The position numbers were made by a program, and so were the translations under genes. The notes below the pieces were generated by a model that was given only the letters and a program-made list of their open reading frames with translations, did no database searches and was not told the origin of the DNA. Below, piece after piece: positions 23,964-33,079 of a stretch of DNA of 64,000 nucleotides; the first letter of the stretch is position 1; each line of letters starts with the position of its first letter. Origin of the DNA: Paucibacter sp. Y2R2-4 (GTDB taxonomy: Bacteria; Pseudomonadota; Gammaproteobacteria; Burkholderiales; Burkholderiaceae_C); contig NZ_JAJIRO010000004.1 in assembly GCF_025717535.1 (NCBI RefSeq), positions 124,001 to 188,000 on the forward strand. Direction: 5' to 3'.

Positions 23964-25542
23964 GGGTCCCCTCTTGCGTGGCAGCGAGGGCTCCCACTTC
24001 GCCGCGCCGCAGCGCCGCCGCCCGTTCCGCAATGGCCTGGCGCTGCGCTGCGTCCAAACGTGCCAGATTCTTCACTTGCAAAGCCATGCGAGGGTTCTCG
24101 CTCAAACGACGCTCATGTCGCATCAAAAAGTCCCAGTAAAGCGTGGTGAAAGGGCAGGCGCGCGGGCCCTCGCGCTGTGCCGGGTCGAAGCGGCAGTTGG
24201 CGCAGAACGGGCTCATGCGGGCGATGTACTTGCCGGTGGCCACATAGGGCTTGCTGCCCATCAAGCCCCCATCGGCGAACTGGCTCATGCCCAGGCTGTT
24301 GGGCAGCTCGACCCACTCCACTGCATCCACATACATGGCCAAATACCAAGCGTGCACCTGCTGGGGCCGAACGCCCAACATCAGCGCATAGCTGCCGGTC
24401 ACCATCAGGCGTTGGATGTGGTTGGCATAGCCATGTTGCAAGGTCTGGCCGATGGCGTCACGCAAACAGGCCATCTCGGTCTGGCCGCTCCAGTACCACT
24501 CAGGCAGGTCTTGCTCCGCCTCCAAGGCGTTGCGCTCCAGATAGCCGGGCATCTGCGTCCAATAGACGCCGCGCACATATTCGCGCCAGCCAAGGATCTG
24601 GCGCACAAAGCCCTCCACGCTGCTCAAGGGCGCGTGGCCGCTCTCGAAGGCCGCGACCGCTGCAGCCACCACTTCGCGCGGATTCAGCAGTTTGAGATTG
24701 AGCGCCGCCGACAACTGAGCGTGATAGAGCCAAGGGTCGCCCGGCCACATCGCATCTTGGTAGCGCCCGAACAAGGGCAAGCGCTCGGCCACAAAGGCTT
24801 GCAAGGCCTGCAGCGCCTGGCTTCGCGTCACCGGCCAAGCGAAGCTGTCCAAACTGCCCGGGTGCTGGGCAAAGCGCTCGCGCACCAAGGCCAGCACCTC
24901 GCGGGTCAAGGCATCGGGCTCAAAGCGCAGGCGCTCGGGCATGAAGCCTGGCCCGGCGGCACCGAAGCTGTCGCGGTTGTCGGCGTCAAAGTTCCATTGG
25001 CCGCCCAGAGGCGCGTCTTCGCGCTGCGGGTCCATCAAGATGCGATGCTTTTTGCGCTGCTCCCGGTAGAAGTACTCCAGGCGCAAGGATTTGCGGCCGC
25101 GCGCATGGGCGGCGAACTCCCGCACGCTGCAAAAGAAGTGCCGGTCTTCCCGAATCTCCAGCGGCAGCCCGCAGGCCTGGGCCGCCGCCTTGAGGGCCTG
25201 CAGCACGCGCCAATCGCCGGGCGCCGTCATCAGCAAACGCTCGGGCCGCAAGCGCGCCACATCGGACTGCAACTGCGCGGCCAGGCTACCCGCATTGCCG
25301 ACCTGCTCCAGGCGCATGTAATGCAGCGGCCGGCCCGCTGCTTGCAGGGCTTGAGCGAAATGGCGCATGGCCGCCAGAAACACGGCGATACGTGCTTGAG
25401 CCGAAGGCACATGGCAGGACTCGTCTTGCACCTCGGCCATCCACACGGCGTCGACTGCGGGATCGAAGCCGTCAAAAGCGGCAGCGTCCAGATCCAACTG
25501 GTCGCCCAAGACCAGCACCAAATGGCGCAGTTTGACCACCAC
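23947..25542 (-). CDS. iron-sulfur cryptochrome/photolyase (FeS-BCP, PhrB/CryB type)
   Basis: The protein starts with LRHLVLVLGDQL, the typical opening of the prokaryotic (6-4) photolyase group. Four cysteines occur with spacings of 88, 3 and 13 residues (in EMACLRDAIG, MSPFCANCRF and GPRACPFTT), identical to the 4Fe-4S ligands of Agrobacterium PhrB. It should repair (6-4) photoproducts using FAD, a ribityllumazine-type antenna and the cluster. A TTG nine codons upstream (25569) is possible; I prefer GTG 25542 because homologous starts lie just before the first strand. It overlaps the following photolyase-like gene and sits downstream of HiPIP and DUF2256. Confidence 0.9.
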   Translation of the reverse strand: MVVKLRHLVLVLGDQLDLDAAAFDGFDPAVDAVWMAEVQDESCHVPSAQARIAVFLAAMRHFAQALQAAGRPLHYMRLEQVGNAGSLAAQLQSDVARLRPERLLMTAPGDWRVLQALKAAAQACGLPLEIREDRHFFCSVREFAAHARGRKSLRLEYFYREQRKKHRILMDPQREDAPLGGQWNFDADNRDSFGAAGPGFMPERLRFEPDALTREVLALVRERFAQHPGSLDSFAWPVTRSQALQALQAFVAERLPLFGRYQDAMWPGDPWLYHAQLSAALNLKLLNPREVVAAAVAAFESGHAPLSSVEGFVRQILGWREYVRGVYWTQMPGYLERNALEAEQDLPEWYWSGQTEMACLRDAIGQTLQHGYANHIQRLMVTGSYALMLGVRPQQVHAWYLAMYVDAVEWVELPNSLGMSQFADGGLMGSKPYVATGKYIARMSPFCANCRFDPAQREGPRACPFTTLYWDFLMRHERRLSENPRMALQVKNLARLDAAQRQAIAERAAALRRGEVGALAATQEGTHDHAL

Positions 25543-25547
25543 GCCCT

Positions 25548-25691
25548 TCAAGCCTTGCTGCTTCGGCAAGCGTCGGAGCAGAACTTGACCTCCAGCCAGT
25601 TCCTAGCCCAGCGTTTACGCCAAGTCATGCTGCGCCCACAAGCCACACAGGGCTTGCTCGGCAGGCTGGCCTTATTGCCGCGAAAGCCCAC
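25548..25691 (-). CDS. DUF2256 domain protein, small zinc-finger-like
   Basis: This 47-residue protein reads GNKASLPSKPCVACGRSMTW, then RKRWARNW and VKFCSDACR: the complete DUF2256 family pattern, with two CxxC-like cysteine pairs that probably bind zinc. The frame stays open upstream to 25859 but that part is low-quality translation overlapping the HiPIP gene, and GTG 25691 gives the usual length of about 50 residues. DUF2256 genes are commonly adjacent to photolyase genes in proteobacteria, and here it lies directly before one. The function is unknown. Confidence 0.82.
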   Translation of the reverse strand: MGFRGNKASLPSKPCVACGRSMTWRKRWARNWLEVKFCSDACRSSKA

Positions 25692-25747
25692 CGATGGGCT
25701 CGGCTCGACCTTCAACGCAGGCCGCTGCAAAGACGCCCGGCCCAAGC

Positions 25748-26059
25748 TCAAGCCTTCTTTGCCCAAGCGCTGCACCAAGCCGCAGCCGCCACCTGTTTGC
25801 CAGCAAACAGCGGGCAGCCGCCGGCCTTGTCTCCCGCCTTGCCTTGGTAGAGCGCGCAATTGCCACAGTTCTGGCCGGCCGCGAACTTGGGGTACTTTTT
25901 GGTGTCCACACGCTTGGCGTCCGCCACATAGCCCAGCGCTGCAGCTTGGGCGTCCTTTTCATCGACAGCGGCTTGCGCGAGCGCAGGGCCGGCGGCGATC
26001 CCCGCGCCGGACGCGGCCACGGTCATCAGGAAAACACGGCGTTGAATCAATCGGCTCAT
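25748..26059 (-). CDS. high-potential iron-sulfur protein (HiPIP)
   Basis: The 103-residue precursor has a twin-arginine type signal (QRRVFLMTVAASGAGIAAGPALA) and a mature part of about 74 residues. The four cluster ligands are Cys65, Cys68, Cys82 and Cys96 (CGNCALYQ, GGCPLF, AAWC), with the family spacing. HiPIPs carry a periplasmic 4Fe-4S cluster and shuttle electrons, classically to photosynthetic reaction centres or oxidases. ATG 26059 follows AAGGAG. It is the first gene of the leftward operon with DUF2256 and the photolyases, an unusual neighbour for repair enzymes that act in the cytoplasm. Confidence 0.93.
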   Translation of the reverse strand: MSRLIQRRVFLMTVAASGAGIAAGPALAQAAVDEKDAQAAALGYVADAKRVDTKKYPKFAAGQNCGNCALYQGKAGDKAGGCPLFAGKQVAAAAWCSAWAKKA

Positions 26060-26231
26060 GGGGAACTCCTTGCGATGGCTAACGAGAGGGTTTGGGCACA
26101 GAAAAAACCGTTGAGCGGCTTTAGCTGCTGCGCAAGCATAGGCACTTTCGATTCAAAATGGCGTCAAATCTACAAAGCCCTAGCAGCACCCTCCGTTAAT
26201 CGGCGTCAAACCCGATTCAAAGAAGATCACC
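26060..26231. promoter_or_regulatory. divergent promoter/operator region between HiPIP and the MerR regulator
   Basis: The 172-bp gap contains two copies of GATTCAAA (26150-26157, 26214-26221) and two of GGCGTCAAA (26160-26168, 26202-26210) in swapped order. Such paired repeats between a MerR-type gene and its divergent target operon are good operator candidates. No MerR-type long-spacer promoter was certain by eye. Confidence 0.5.
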
Positions 26232-27356
26232 ATGGCAAGCGACCAGGCAAAAAAAGTCTCAACTGAGGTCAAGCCTCCAGCAACTGCGGCATCAACCGCC
26301 ACCGTCGCCCTGCACCGCAGCGGCGCCGTGGCCCGCATGCTGCGCATGCCCGTGGCCACGCTGCGGGTCTGGGAGCGGCGCTACCAGCTGACCCAGCCCG
26401 AGACCAGCCCCAGCGGCCAGCGCCTGTATTCGGCCGCAGAGATCCAACGCCTGGCCTTGATCAAACGATTGAGCGACCTGGGCCATGCCATCGGCAGCTT
26501 GGCGCGGCTGGACATGGCACAGCTGCAAAAAGTTGCCGCCACCCATGCGCGAGCCTTGAGCGAGTCCAAGGAGCGAAGAGACGCAAGGGCGCATCCGCCG
26601 CTTGAGGGATCGGCTAGCCCCGGAGACCCTGCTAGCCCGACCGCGTCCTGCTGGCGAGTGGCCGTGGTCGACGAAAGCGACGCAACGCTGATGCGACGCC
26701 TCGCCCAGCCCAAGCTGCTGCGCCGACTCGGCCGACCCTTGGAGTTATTCGGACCATTTGCAAGCCCAGCCGAGGCCCGCGCCAGCTTGCGCGGGCAGCC
26801 CCTTGACCTTCTGCTTCAACGCATTGGCCGTTTGCATGAGCATGAGCATGAGCATGAACATGAACATGAAGCGGATGAGGCGCCCCCAAGACCGACCTGG
26901 CAACAGCATGCCGTCTTGTACCGCTTTGCCAGTGAAGCGAACTGCGAGCGTCTGGCCGATGCGGGCATCACGCTCTTGCGCGAGCCGCAAAGTGACAGCG
27001 CGCTAGGCCAATGGTTGAGGCAGCTCTTGCAAGCCACGGTCCAAGCGTCCAGCTCAGGCGCAGCGTCTGTGCCGATTGCCGCGCCCCGCTGGAACGACGC
27101 CGCCTTGGCGGACTTCGCCAGCCTCTCCTCCACCGTCGCCTGCGAATGCCCGCGCCATGTGGCCGAGCTGCTGATGCAGCTTTCACACTTTGAAGCCTAC
27201 AGCGCAGAGTGCGCCCACCGAAGCCCGGCGGATGCACAGTTGCACCAGGACCTGCAGCGGGTGGCAGCGCAGTCGCGGGCCAGCTTCGAAACGGCGCTGG
27301 AGTTGATTGCAATGCACGAAGGTTTGCTCTTGCCGCCTAAGCAAACTCCGTCCTAA
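26232..27356 (+). CDS. MerR family regulator, LitR/CarH-like, with a His-Glu repeat
   Basis: The 374-residue regulator has a MerR helix-turn-helix at about residues 27-95 (GAVARMLRMPVATLRVWERRY, then SGQRLYSAAEIQRL). A disordered linker follows, then a (His-Glu)x6 run at residues 202-213 and a C-terminal helical region with CECPRHVAELLMQLSHFEAYS. LitR/CarH proteins of this layout repress light-inducible photolyase operons and usually bind adenosylcobalamin; I do not find the ExxxH-type cobalamin site, so the sensing mode is open. It diverges from the HiPIP-photolyase operon, its likely target. Its end overlaps the convergent AEC gene by four bases. Confidence 0.82.
   Translation: MASDQAKKVSTEVKPPATAASTATVALHRSGAVARMLRMPVATLRVWERRYQLTQPETSPSGQRLYSAAEIQRLALIKRLSDLGHAIGSLARLDMAQLQKVAATHARALSESKERRDARAHPPLEGSASPGDPASPTASCWRVAVVDESDATLMRRLAQPKLLRRLGRPLELFGPFASPAEARASLRGQPLDLLLQRIGRLHEHEHEHEHEHEADEAPPRPTWQQHAVLYRFASEANCERLADAGITLLREPQSDSALGQWLRQLLQATVQASSSGAASVPIAAPRWNDAALADFASLSSTVACECPRHVAELLMQLSHFEAYSAECAHRSPADAQLHQDLQRVAAQSRASFETALELIAMHEGLLLPPKQTPS
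26835..26870 (+). repeat. six copies of a 6-bp tandem repeat coding (His-Glu)6
   Basis: Three copies of CATGAG followed by three of CATGAA run without a break inside the MerR-type regulator gene. Unit length keeps the reading frame, so copy-number changes would lengthen or shorten the His-Glu tract by two residues. Confidence 0.95.
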
Positions 27357-28339
27357 AGCTGACTCAGCAGCGCCAGCCAAATCGGCGCCGTCGCCACAAA
27401 CAACAAGGTCGAGGCGACGATGGCGGCCGTTGTCTCGGCCTCTTGGGTGCGGTAACGCTGGGCAAAGATCAGCGCATTGGAGCCCGTTGGCAGCGCTGCG
27501 GCCATCACGATGACGGCCAGGGGCGTGCCGTTCAAGCCCAGGCCCCAATGGCCGATCACGAGCACCAGCAGCGGCAAAACCAGCAGCTTGCAGGCCACCA
27601 AGCCCATCACTCGGCGCCAGGTCTTGGGCCAGCCGTAATAGGCCAGCGACATTCCGATCAGGGTCAGGCACAAAGGCACGACGGCCGTGCCCAGCATTTG
27701 CAAGACCTCATCCAGGACCAAGGGCAGCGGCAGGCCGGTGACATGCCAGCCCATGCCTGCCAAGACCGGCAGCACCACCGGGTGGATGACGGTGTTGCGC
27801 ACGGTGCTGCGCAGCGTCGCCAGCAGGCCATGCGCATCGGGCCGGGCGCGCGCCAGATCCAACTCCACCAAGAGCGTCAACACGGTCAAAAGCGTCAGCG
27901 CATGCAAGCTGATGACGGTGATATGGATGGCCAAACCGGCCTCACCGAAGACGCCGGCCGCCAAGGGCACGCCGATTTGCAAGGTATTGCCAAAGGTGGT
28001 GGTGATGGCCTGCACACTGGGCCGCGCCGGCTCAGCCTCGAAAGCACCTCGCCAACGTTGCACGCCATAAACGAGCAAGAGCAAGATCAAGACCGGAATG
28101 AAGAAACCCGCCAAGGTCAGCCAAGGCAGTTGCGCCAAATCGAGCCGCGCGGTGGTTCGAAACAGCAGTGCGGGCACAAAGATGTAGAAGGCGGCATTCG
28201 ACAAAACCCGCGCGGGGTCATTGCCACCGGCTGACCCTGCCTCGGTCGCTTCACCCAGCCAGCGCATCCGCCCCACGAACCAGCCGATGCCGACGGCGAT
28301 GAAAATCGCCAGCAGCTTGAAGAAGACCAGTGCCGTCAT
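27353..28339 (-). CDS. AEC (auxin efflux carrier) family transporter
   Basis: The 328-residue inner-membrane protein has about ten hydrophobic helices, starting with FFKLLAIFIAVGIGWFVGR, and the family features SNAAFYIFVPALLFRTTAR, TTFGNTLQIGVPLAAGVFG and ALPTGSNALIFAQRY. AEC carriers move small carboxylates such as malate or malonate, or other weak acids; the substrate cannot be assigned. The gene lies 22 bases downstream of a sensor kinase gene on the same strand, so the two may be co-transcribed, with the kinase perhaps sensing a related compound. Its stop overlaps the end of the convergent regulator gene. Confidence 0.85.
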   Translation of the reverse strand: MTALVFFKLLAIFIAVGIGWFVGRMRWLGEATEAGSAGGNDPARVLSNAAFYIFVPALLFRTTARLDLAQLPWLTLAGFFIPVLILLLLVYGVQRWRGAFEAEPARPSVQAITTTFGNTLQIGVPLAAGVFGEAGLAIHITVISLHALTLLTVLTLLVELDLARARPDAHGLLATLRSTVRNTVIHPVVLPVLAGMGWHVTGLPLPLVLDEVLQMLGTAVVPLCLTLIGMSLAYYGWPKTWRRVMGLVACKLLVLPLLVLVIGHWGLGLNGTPLAVIVMAAALPTGSNALIFAQRYRTQEAETTAAIVASTLLFVATAPIWLALLSQL

Positions 28340-28361
28340 GGGCAGCGCTGCACGATCCCGC

Positions 28362-30218
28362 TCAAGCGGTGGTCGGCAGGCTCAGCTCGAAGGAGAACTC
28401 ACTGCCCTGCCCGAACTCGCTGTGGACGCGAATCTCGCTGCCCATCTCGCGCACCAGCTGCTGGCTGATGGACAAGCCCAGGCCCGTGCCGCCGAGGCAA
28501 CGGGCATCGTCCACCACCTGCTCAAAGGGTTGGAACAAGCGCCCCAGCTGATGCTGGGCAATGCCAATGCCGGTGTCGCCCACCGCAAACAGCAAACGCA
28601 CCTGAGCGGCCTCAAAGCCCAGCACCTTGACCCGCAGGCTGATCTGCCCCTGGTCGGTGAACTTGACGGCATTCGACAGCAGGTTCAGCAAGACCTGGCG
28701 CAGGCGCTGGCCGTCGACCAAAACCCGGGGCGGCAGTTGCTGGCTGAGGTCAATCTCGAAGCGCAGGCGCTTTTGCTCCAGGCGCAGGCGCACGCTGTCG
28801 CAAGCCATGTCCAGCAAGGCGCGCAAATCCACCGAGCTGGGCTGCAGGCGCACCTTGCCGGCCTCGATGCTGGCGGTATCGAGCACATCAGAAATTAGGT
28901 TCAGCAGATGTTCGCCGGAATCGCGGATCAAACCAATCTTGCTGTGCTGAGCAGCACCCAAGGTCGTGTCCATCTGCAACAACTGGGTGAAGCCCAGGAT
29001 CGCATTCAAAGGCGTACGGAACTCATGGCTCATGGTGGCCAAGAAGCGGCTCTTGGCCTCGCTGGCGGCCTCGGCGCGGCGCTTGGCCTCGCTCAGTTCC
29101 AGGGTGCGTTCGGCCACCAAGTCTTCTAGATGGTCGCGGTGGTGGGTCAACTCCTGCTCGGCCAGGCGGCGCTGGCTGATGTCACTGACCATGCCTTCAA
29201 TGCGTGTGCCTTGGCCATCTGTGGTGGGCACTAGGTGTGCGCTCAACTCCACCCATAACTGCCGACCTTCACGGGTCGAAATCAACAAAGGCACTTGCTG
29301 CAGCAAGCGAAAACGCTGCAAGGCATTCGCCACCCGCTTGTATTCGGGGCGCTCAATCTGCACCAAGGCACGCAGCCGCGTGCCGACCCGCAAGGCCTGT
29401 TCGGGCGAGGAAAAGCCCAGCATCTGTGCCAAAGCCCGGTTCAGGCCCAGCAAACGGCCGCGCGAGTCGGTTTGAAAAATGCCCTCGGCCGCGTTCTCAA
29501 ACAAGCTGCGGTAACGCTCTTCACTGAGCGTCAAGCGCCTTGACGAAGCCAGCAGACGCTCGCTCATTGAATTGAACTGCTGGGTCAGTTGGCCGATTTC
29601 ATCCACATGTGCCACCTCGGCCTGCGCGCCCAACTCGCCGTCGGCCACCCGCTGCGCCAGAGCGCCCAGCTTCTCGACCGGCTGCTTGACGAAGCGATTC
29701 ACCAACAAGAAGCAGCTGCCGATCACCGCAGCAATCACCGCCACCAAGAGGCCGCTGACAAAGCGCCGGATATGGCTGACCTGCCGATCCACCAGCTCGG
29801 TATTGAAGACCAAGACCGCCTGCGCCACCTCGGTGGGCTGCATGTCGGGGCTGCTTTGATAGAGGATGGGGAACTCGCGCCGCAGCGGCCGCAGTGCCGG
29901 TTTGTCGCGCTGACGCAGCAGCGGCACCGCGCTGACACCCGCGCTGCTGAGCTCGATGGACTGGACCTCGGGGTCGGCCATCACGGCGCCGAGCAGGTTT
30001 TCAATCGCGGTGCCGTCGAGGTTCCAGATCGGGGCGGCGAAACTGCGCGCCACCAGATCGGCCATGCGCTGCTGTCTTTGCGCCAGCGAGGCCGAGAGCT
30101 CGCGCTCTTCGCTGCTGCTCCAGTACCAGCCCACCGCCAAGGCCAAGACCGAGGCCACCACCGCAATGCCGGCGATCAGGCGGGTCTGAATTCCGATATT
30201 GACGGGCTGGCGCATCAT
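28362..30218 (-). CDS. membrane-bound sensor histidine kinase (HAMP-PAS-HisKA-HATPase)
   Basis: The 618-residue kinase has two membrane helices (near residues 13-33 and 152-175) flanking a periplasmic sensor region. HAMP follows, then a PAS domain (YRSLFENAAEGIFQTDSRGRL), HisKA with FLATMSHEFRTPLNAILGF, and an HATPase domain with N-box LLNLLSNAVKFTD, DTGIGIA and GTGLGLSISQQLV. No receiver domain is attached and no response regulator gene is adjacent, so its partner is elsewhere. The start (tandem ATG at 30216-30218) follows GAGGGAAGC. It precedes the AEC transporter gene in the same direction. Confidence 0.9.
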   Translation of the reverse strand: MMRQPVNIGIQTRLIAGIAVVASVLALAVGWYWSSSEERELSASLAQRQQRMADLVARSFAAPIWNLDGTAIENLLGAVMADPEVQSIELSSAGVSAVPLLRQRDKPALRPLRREFPILYQSSPDMQPTEVAQAVLVFNTELVDRQVSHIRRFVSGLLVAVIAAVIGSCFLLVNRFVKQPVEKLGALAQRVADGELGAQAEVAHVDEIGQLTQQFNSMSERLLASSRRLTLSEERYRSLFENAAEGIFQTDSRGRLLGLNRALAQMLGFSSPEQALRVGTRLRALVQIERPEYKRVANALQRFRLLQQVPLLISTREGRQLWVELSAHLVPTTDGQGTRIEGMVSDISQRRLAEQELTHHRDHLEDLVAERTLELSEAKRRAEAASEAKSRFLATMSHEFRTPLNAILGFTQLLQMDTTLGAAQHSKIGLIRDSGEHLLNLISDVLDTASIEAGKVRLQPSSVDLRALLDMACDSVRLRLEQKRLRFEIDLSQQLPPRVLVDGQRLRQVLLNLLSNAVKFTDQGQISLRVKVLGFEAAQVRLLFAVGDTGIGIAQHQLGRLFQPFEQVVDDARCLGGTGLGLSISQQLVREMGSEIRVHSEFGQGSEFSFELSLPTTA

Positions 30219-30319
30219 GCTTCCCTCAAGTCTGCGCGGATATTGGCTTGCATTTCACTCCGCAGCATAACGCCAATGTGCATGGGGCCACTCCTAGAGA
30301 AACGAGCGGCCCGCAAAGC

Positions 30320-33004
30320 TCAAGCGGACTTTTTGGCTGCGACTCGCTTGGTGGCGGTCTTGGTCGCAGTTTTCTTCGCCGCCACTTTCTTGGCTGGCGC
30401 TTTCTCGGCTTTCTCAGTCTTGTCCGCTTTTTCAGCGGCAGGCTTGGCCCCGGGCTTGGCGGCGCGCGGCTCAAACTCGAACATCACCTTGCCCTCCTTC
30501 TTGTCATAAGCCAAGAAGGCCTTGAACTTGCGGCGGGTCTTGTTGGAGACGAAGTTTTCCAGCAAGGCGGTCTTGCCCTCGCTGAGCAGCTTTTGCATCT
30601 GGCTGATTTCAATCGGCTGCTGCAAGATGATCTTGCCGCTCTTGAAGTCGCAGCTCACGGCCGCGCCGACGGCATGCTCGCAGACGTAATTGCTGCCATG
30701 CTCGTACACATGGCCGGCGCACTTGGGGCAGGCGCCCAAGGAAGTCTGCGCGCTGAAGTCCACCGGCTCACCGTCGCCTTCCGCCTTTTTGGCGTCCTCA
30801 CCAAAGTCGAATTCCAGCTTCCAGTTGCTGATCTCGTCGTCATAGACCAGGGCCAGCTCGGCGGTAAAGGGCCAGCCCGCCTTGGAGCGGAAGCCTTCCA
30901 GGGGGCCGATTTTCTTGTCCAGCAAGAACTGATCGACCTCATGCAACTCAAAGCTGCGGCCGCCGGGGATCTTGCCGATCGAGAAACCACAGCCCTCGCC
31001 TTCACCGGACTTGCCCTGGCAAGTGAAGCGGCGGTAGTTCTCTTTCACCACGCCGCCGCACTTGGGGCAAGGTGCTTTCAAGGTGGCGTAGTCGCCGGGG
31101 ATGGTGTCGCGGTCGTATTCCTTGGCTTTTTGCACCACCTTCTGCGTCATGGCGGCAATCTCGGCCATGAAGTCATCGCGGTTCAGGCGGCCTTTTTCCA
31201 TCTCGGCCAACTTGAATTCCCAGTTGCCGGTCAGCTCGGGCTTGGTCAGCTCCTGCACATCCAGGCCGCGCAGCAGCGTCATCAGCTGGAAGGACTTGGC
31301 GGTGGGCACCAACTCGCGGCCATCGCGCAAGATGTACTTCTCCATGATCAAGCCTTCGATGGTGGCCGCGCGGGTGGCTGGCGTGCCCAGGCCCTTCTCG
31401 GTCATGGCGGCGCGCAGCTCTTCGTCGTCGATCAGCTTGCCAGCGCCTTCCATGGCGGAGAGCAGCGTCGCTTCGGTGTAGCGAGCCGGCGGCTTGGTGG
31501 CCAGGGCCTTCACATCGGTGCTCTCGGTGCGCACCACCTCGCCGGCGGCCACGGCCACCAGATTGGCGTCGTCTTCTTGTGCTTCCTTGCCGTAAACCGC
31601 CAACCAGCCCGGCTTGACCAACACCTTGCCGTTGGTTTGGAAGTTGTAGTCCTTGCCGGCGGCTGCGACTGTCGAGATCCGCGTGGTGACCAAGAACTCA
31701 GCGGGCGGGAAGAACACCGCCAGGAAGCGCTTGACCACCATGTCGTAGAGCTTGGCCTCGATATCGGTCAGGCTCTTGGGCGCTTGCAGCGTCGGGATGA
31801 TGGCAAAGTGATCCGAGACCTTGGTGTTGTCAAACACCTTCTTGGTCGGCTTGATATAGCCCTCGTTGAGGGCCTTGCGGGCGTGAGCCGCCAGCTCGCG
31901 CAGCGGGCCGGGCAGGTCTTCGCCAGCGATCATCTCGGCGGTTTGCTTGGCCACGGCCAGATAGTCTTCCGGCAGATAGCGAGAGTCGGTACGCGGGTAG
32001 GTCAAGACCTTGTGCTTTTCGTACAAGGCCTGCGCCAGCGACAGCGTGGTCTTGGCCGAGAAACCAAAGCGCGAGTTAGCCTCGCGCTGCAAGGTGGTCA
32101 GGTCGTAAAGCCCGCCGCAGCTTGACGTGGTGGGCTTGCTTTCTTCGGTCACCCGCGCCGGCTGGCCCAGTGCGGCCATGGCGATGGCGTCGGCCTCGGC
32201 ACGGCTCCAGACGCGGTCCGCCTTCAGCTCCGCATCCTCGGGGTTCTTCTTCCATTTGGGATCGAACCACTTGCCCTCGTACTGGCCGGCCTGGGCGTCG
32301 AAATTGGCGCGGATCTCCCAATAGTCGCGCGCCACATGCTTGCGGATCTTTTCTTCACGCTCGACCACGATGGACAGCGTGGGCGTCTGCACCCGGCCGA
32401 CGGTGGTCAAGAAAAAGCCGCCATCGCGCGAGTTGAAGGCCGTCATGGCCCGCGTGCCGTTGATGCCCACCAGCCAGTCGGCCTCAGAGCGGCAACGCGC
32501 CGCATCGGCCAAGGGCAGCATCTGCGCATCGCTCTTGAGCTTGTCAAAGCCATCGCGAATCGCCTGCGGCGTCATCGACTGCAGCCACAGCCGCTCCACT
32601 GGCTTGTTGATGGCGGCCTTGGCGGTGCCCGCGTATTGAACGATCAAACGGAAGATCAACTCCCCTTCGCGGCCCGCGTCACAGGCGTTGATCAGCTGCG
32701 TGACGTCCTTGCGGCGGATCAGCTTGACCAGGGCGTTGAGGCGGCCCTTGACCTTGTCGATGGGGTTCAAGTCGAAGTGCGGCGGGATCACCGGCAAATT
32801 GGCAAAGCTCCATTTGCCGCGCTTGACGTCGAACTCCTCCGGCGCCTTGATCTCCACCAAATGGCCCACCGCCGAGCTCACCACGTACTGCTCGCTCTCG
32901 AAGTATTCGTCGTGCTTGTCGAACTTGCCGGCCATCGGCGTCAGGGCGCGGACGATGTCCTGCGCCACGGAAGGCTTCTCGGCAATGATCAGGGTCTTGC
33001 TCAT
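30320..33004 (-). CDS. topB: DNA topoisomerase III
   Basis: The 894-residue type IA topoisomerase relaxes and decatenates DNA by single-strand passage. It begins with the Toprim fold (SKTLIIAEKPSVAQDI), has INACDAGREGELIFRLI, and the region around TTVGRVQTPTLSIVVEREE. The catalytic Tyr should be in VLTYPRTDSRYLPEDY. Near the C-terminus two zinc-ribbon-like modules are visible (CPKCGGVVKENYRRFTCQG and CPKCAGHVYEHG), then a Lys/Ala-rich tail. The length exceeds E. coli TopB (653 residues) because of these additions, as is usual in Burkholderiales. It is divergent from the SET-domain gene. Confidence 0.95.
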   Translation of the reverse strand: MSKTLIIAEKPSVAQDIVRALTPMAGKFDKHDEYFESEQYVVSSAVGHLVEIKAPEEFDVKRGKWSFANLPVIPPHFDLNPIDKVKGRLNALVKLIRRKDVTQLINACDAGREGELIFRLIVQYAGTAKAAINKPVERLWLQSMTPQAIRDGFDKLKSDAQMLPLADAARCRSEADWLVGINGTRAMTAFNSRDGGFFLTTVGRVQTPTLSIVVEREEKIRKHVARDYWEIRANFDAQAGQYEGKWFDPKWKKNPEDAELKADRVWSRAEADAIAMAALGQPARVTEESKPTTSSCGGLYDLTTLQREANSRFGFSAKTTLSLAQALYEKHKVLTYPRTDSRYLPEDYLAVAKQTAEMIAGEDLPGPLRELAAHARKALNEGYIKPTKKVFDNTKVSDHFAIIPTLQAPKSLTDIEAKLYDMVVKRFLAVFFPPAEFLVTTRISTVAAAGKDYNFQTNGKVLVKPGWLAVYGKEAQEDDANLVAVAAGEVVRTESTDVKALATKPPARYTEATLLSAMEGAGKLIDDEELRAAMTEKGLGTPATRAATIEGLIMEKYILRDGRELVPTAKSFQLMTLLRGLDVQELTKPELTGNWEFKLAEMEKGRLNRDDFMAEIAAMTQKVVQKAKEYDRDTIPGDYATLKAPCPKCGGVVKENYRRFTCQGKSGEGEGCGFSIGKIPGGRSFELHEVDQFLLDKKIGPLEGFRSKAGWPFTAELALVYDDEISNWKLEFDFGEDAKKAEGDGEPVDFSAQTSLGACPKCAGHVYEHGSNYVCEHAVGAAVSCDFKSGKIILQQPIEISQMQKLLSEGKTALLENFVSNKTRRKFKAFLAYDKKEGKVMFEFEPRAAKPGAKPAAEKADKTEKAEKAPAKKVAAKKTATKTATKRVAAKKSA

Positions 33005-33079
33005 GATGGTGATGATTTCTTCTGTTCAGTTGAACGGGGCTTCGCAAAACATGCCAAAGCCCTGCCTACAATCCGGCCT

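Noticed and set aside
26835-26870. CRISPR-like array from the hexamer repeat
   Set aside because: Unit is 6 bp with no spacers and lies inside a coding frame.
30248-32125. Long rightward frame opposite topB
   Set aside because: Shadow of topB; low-complexity translation.
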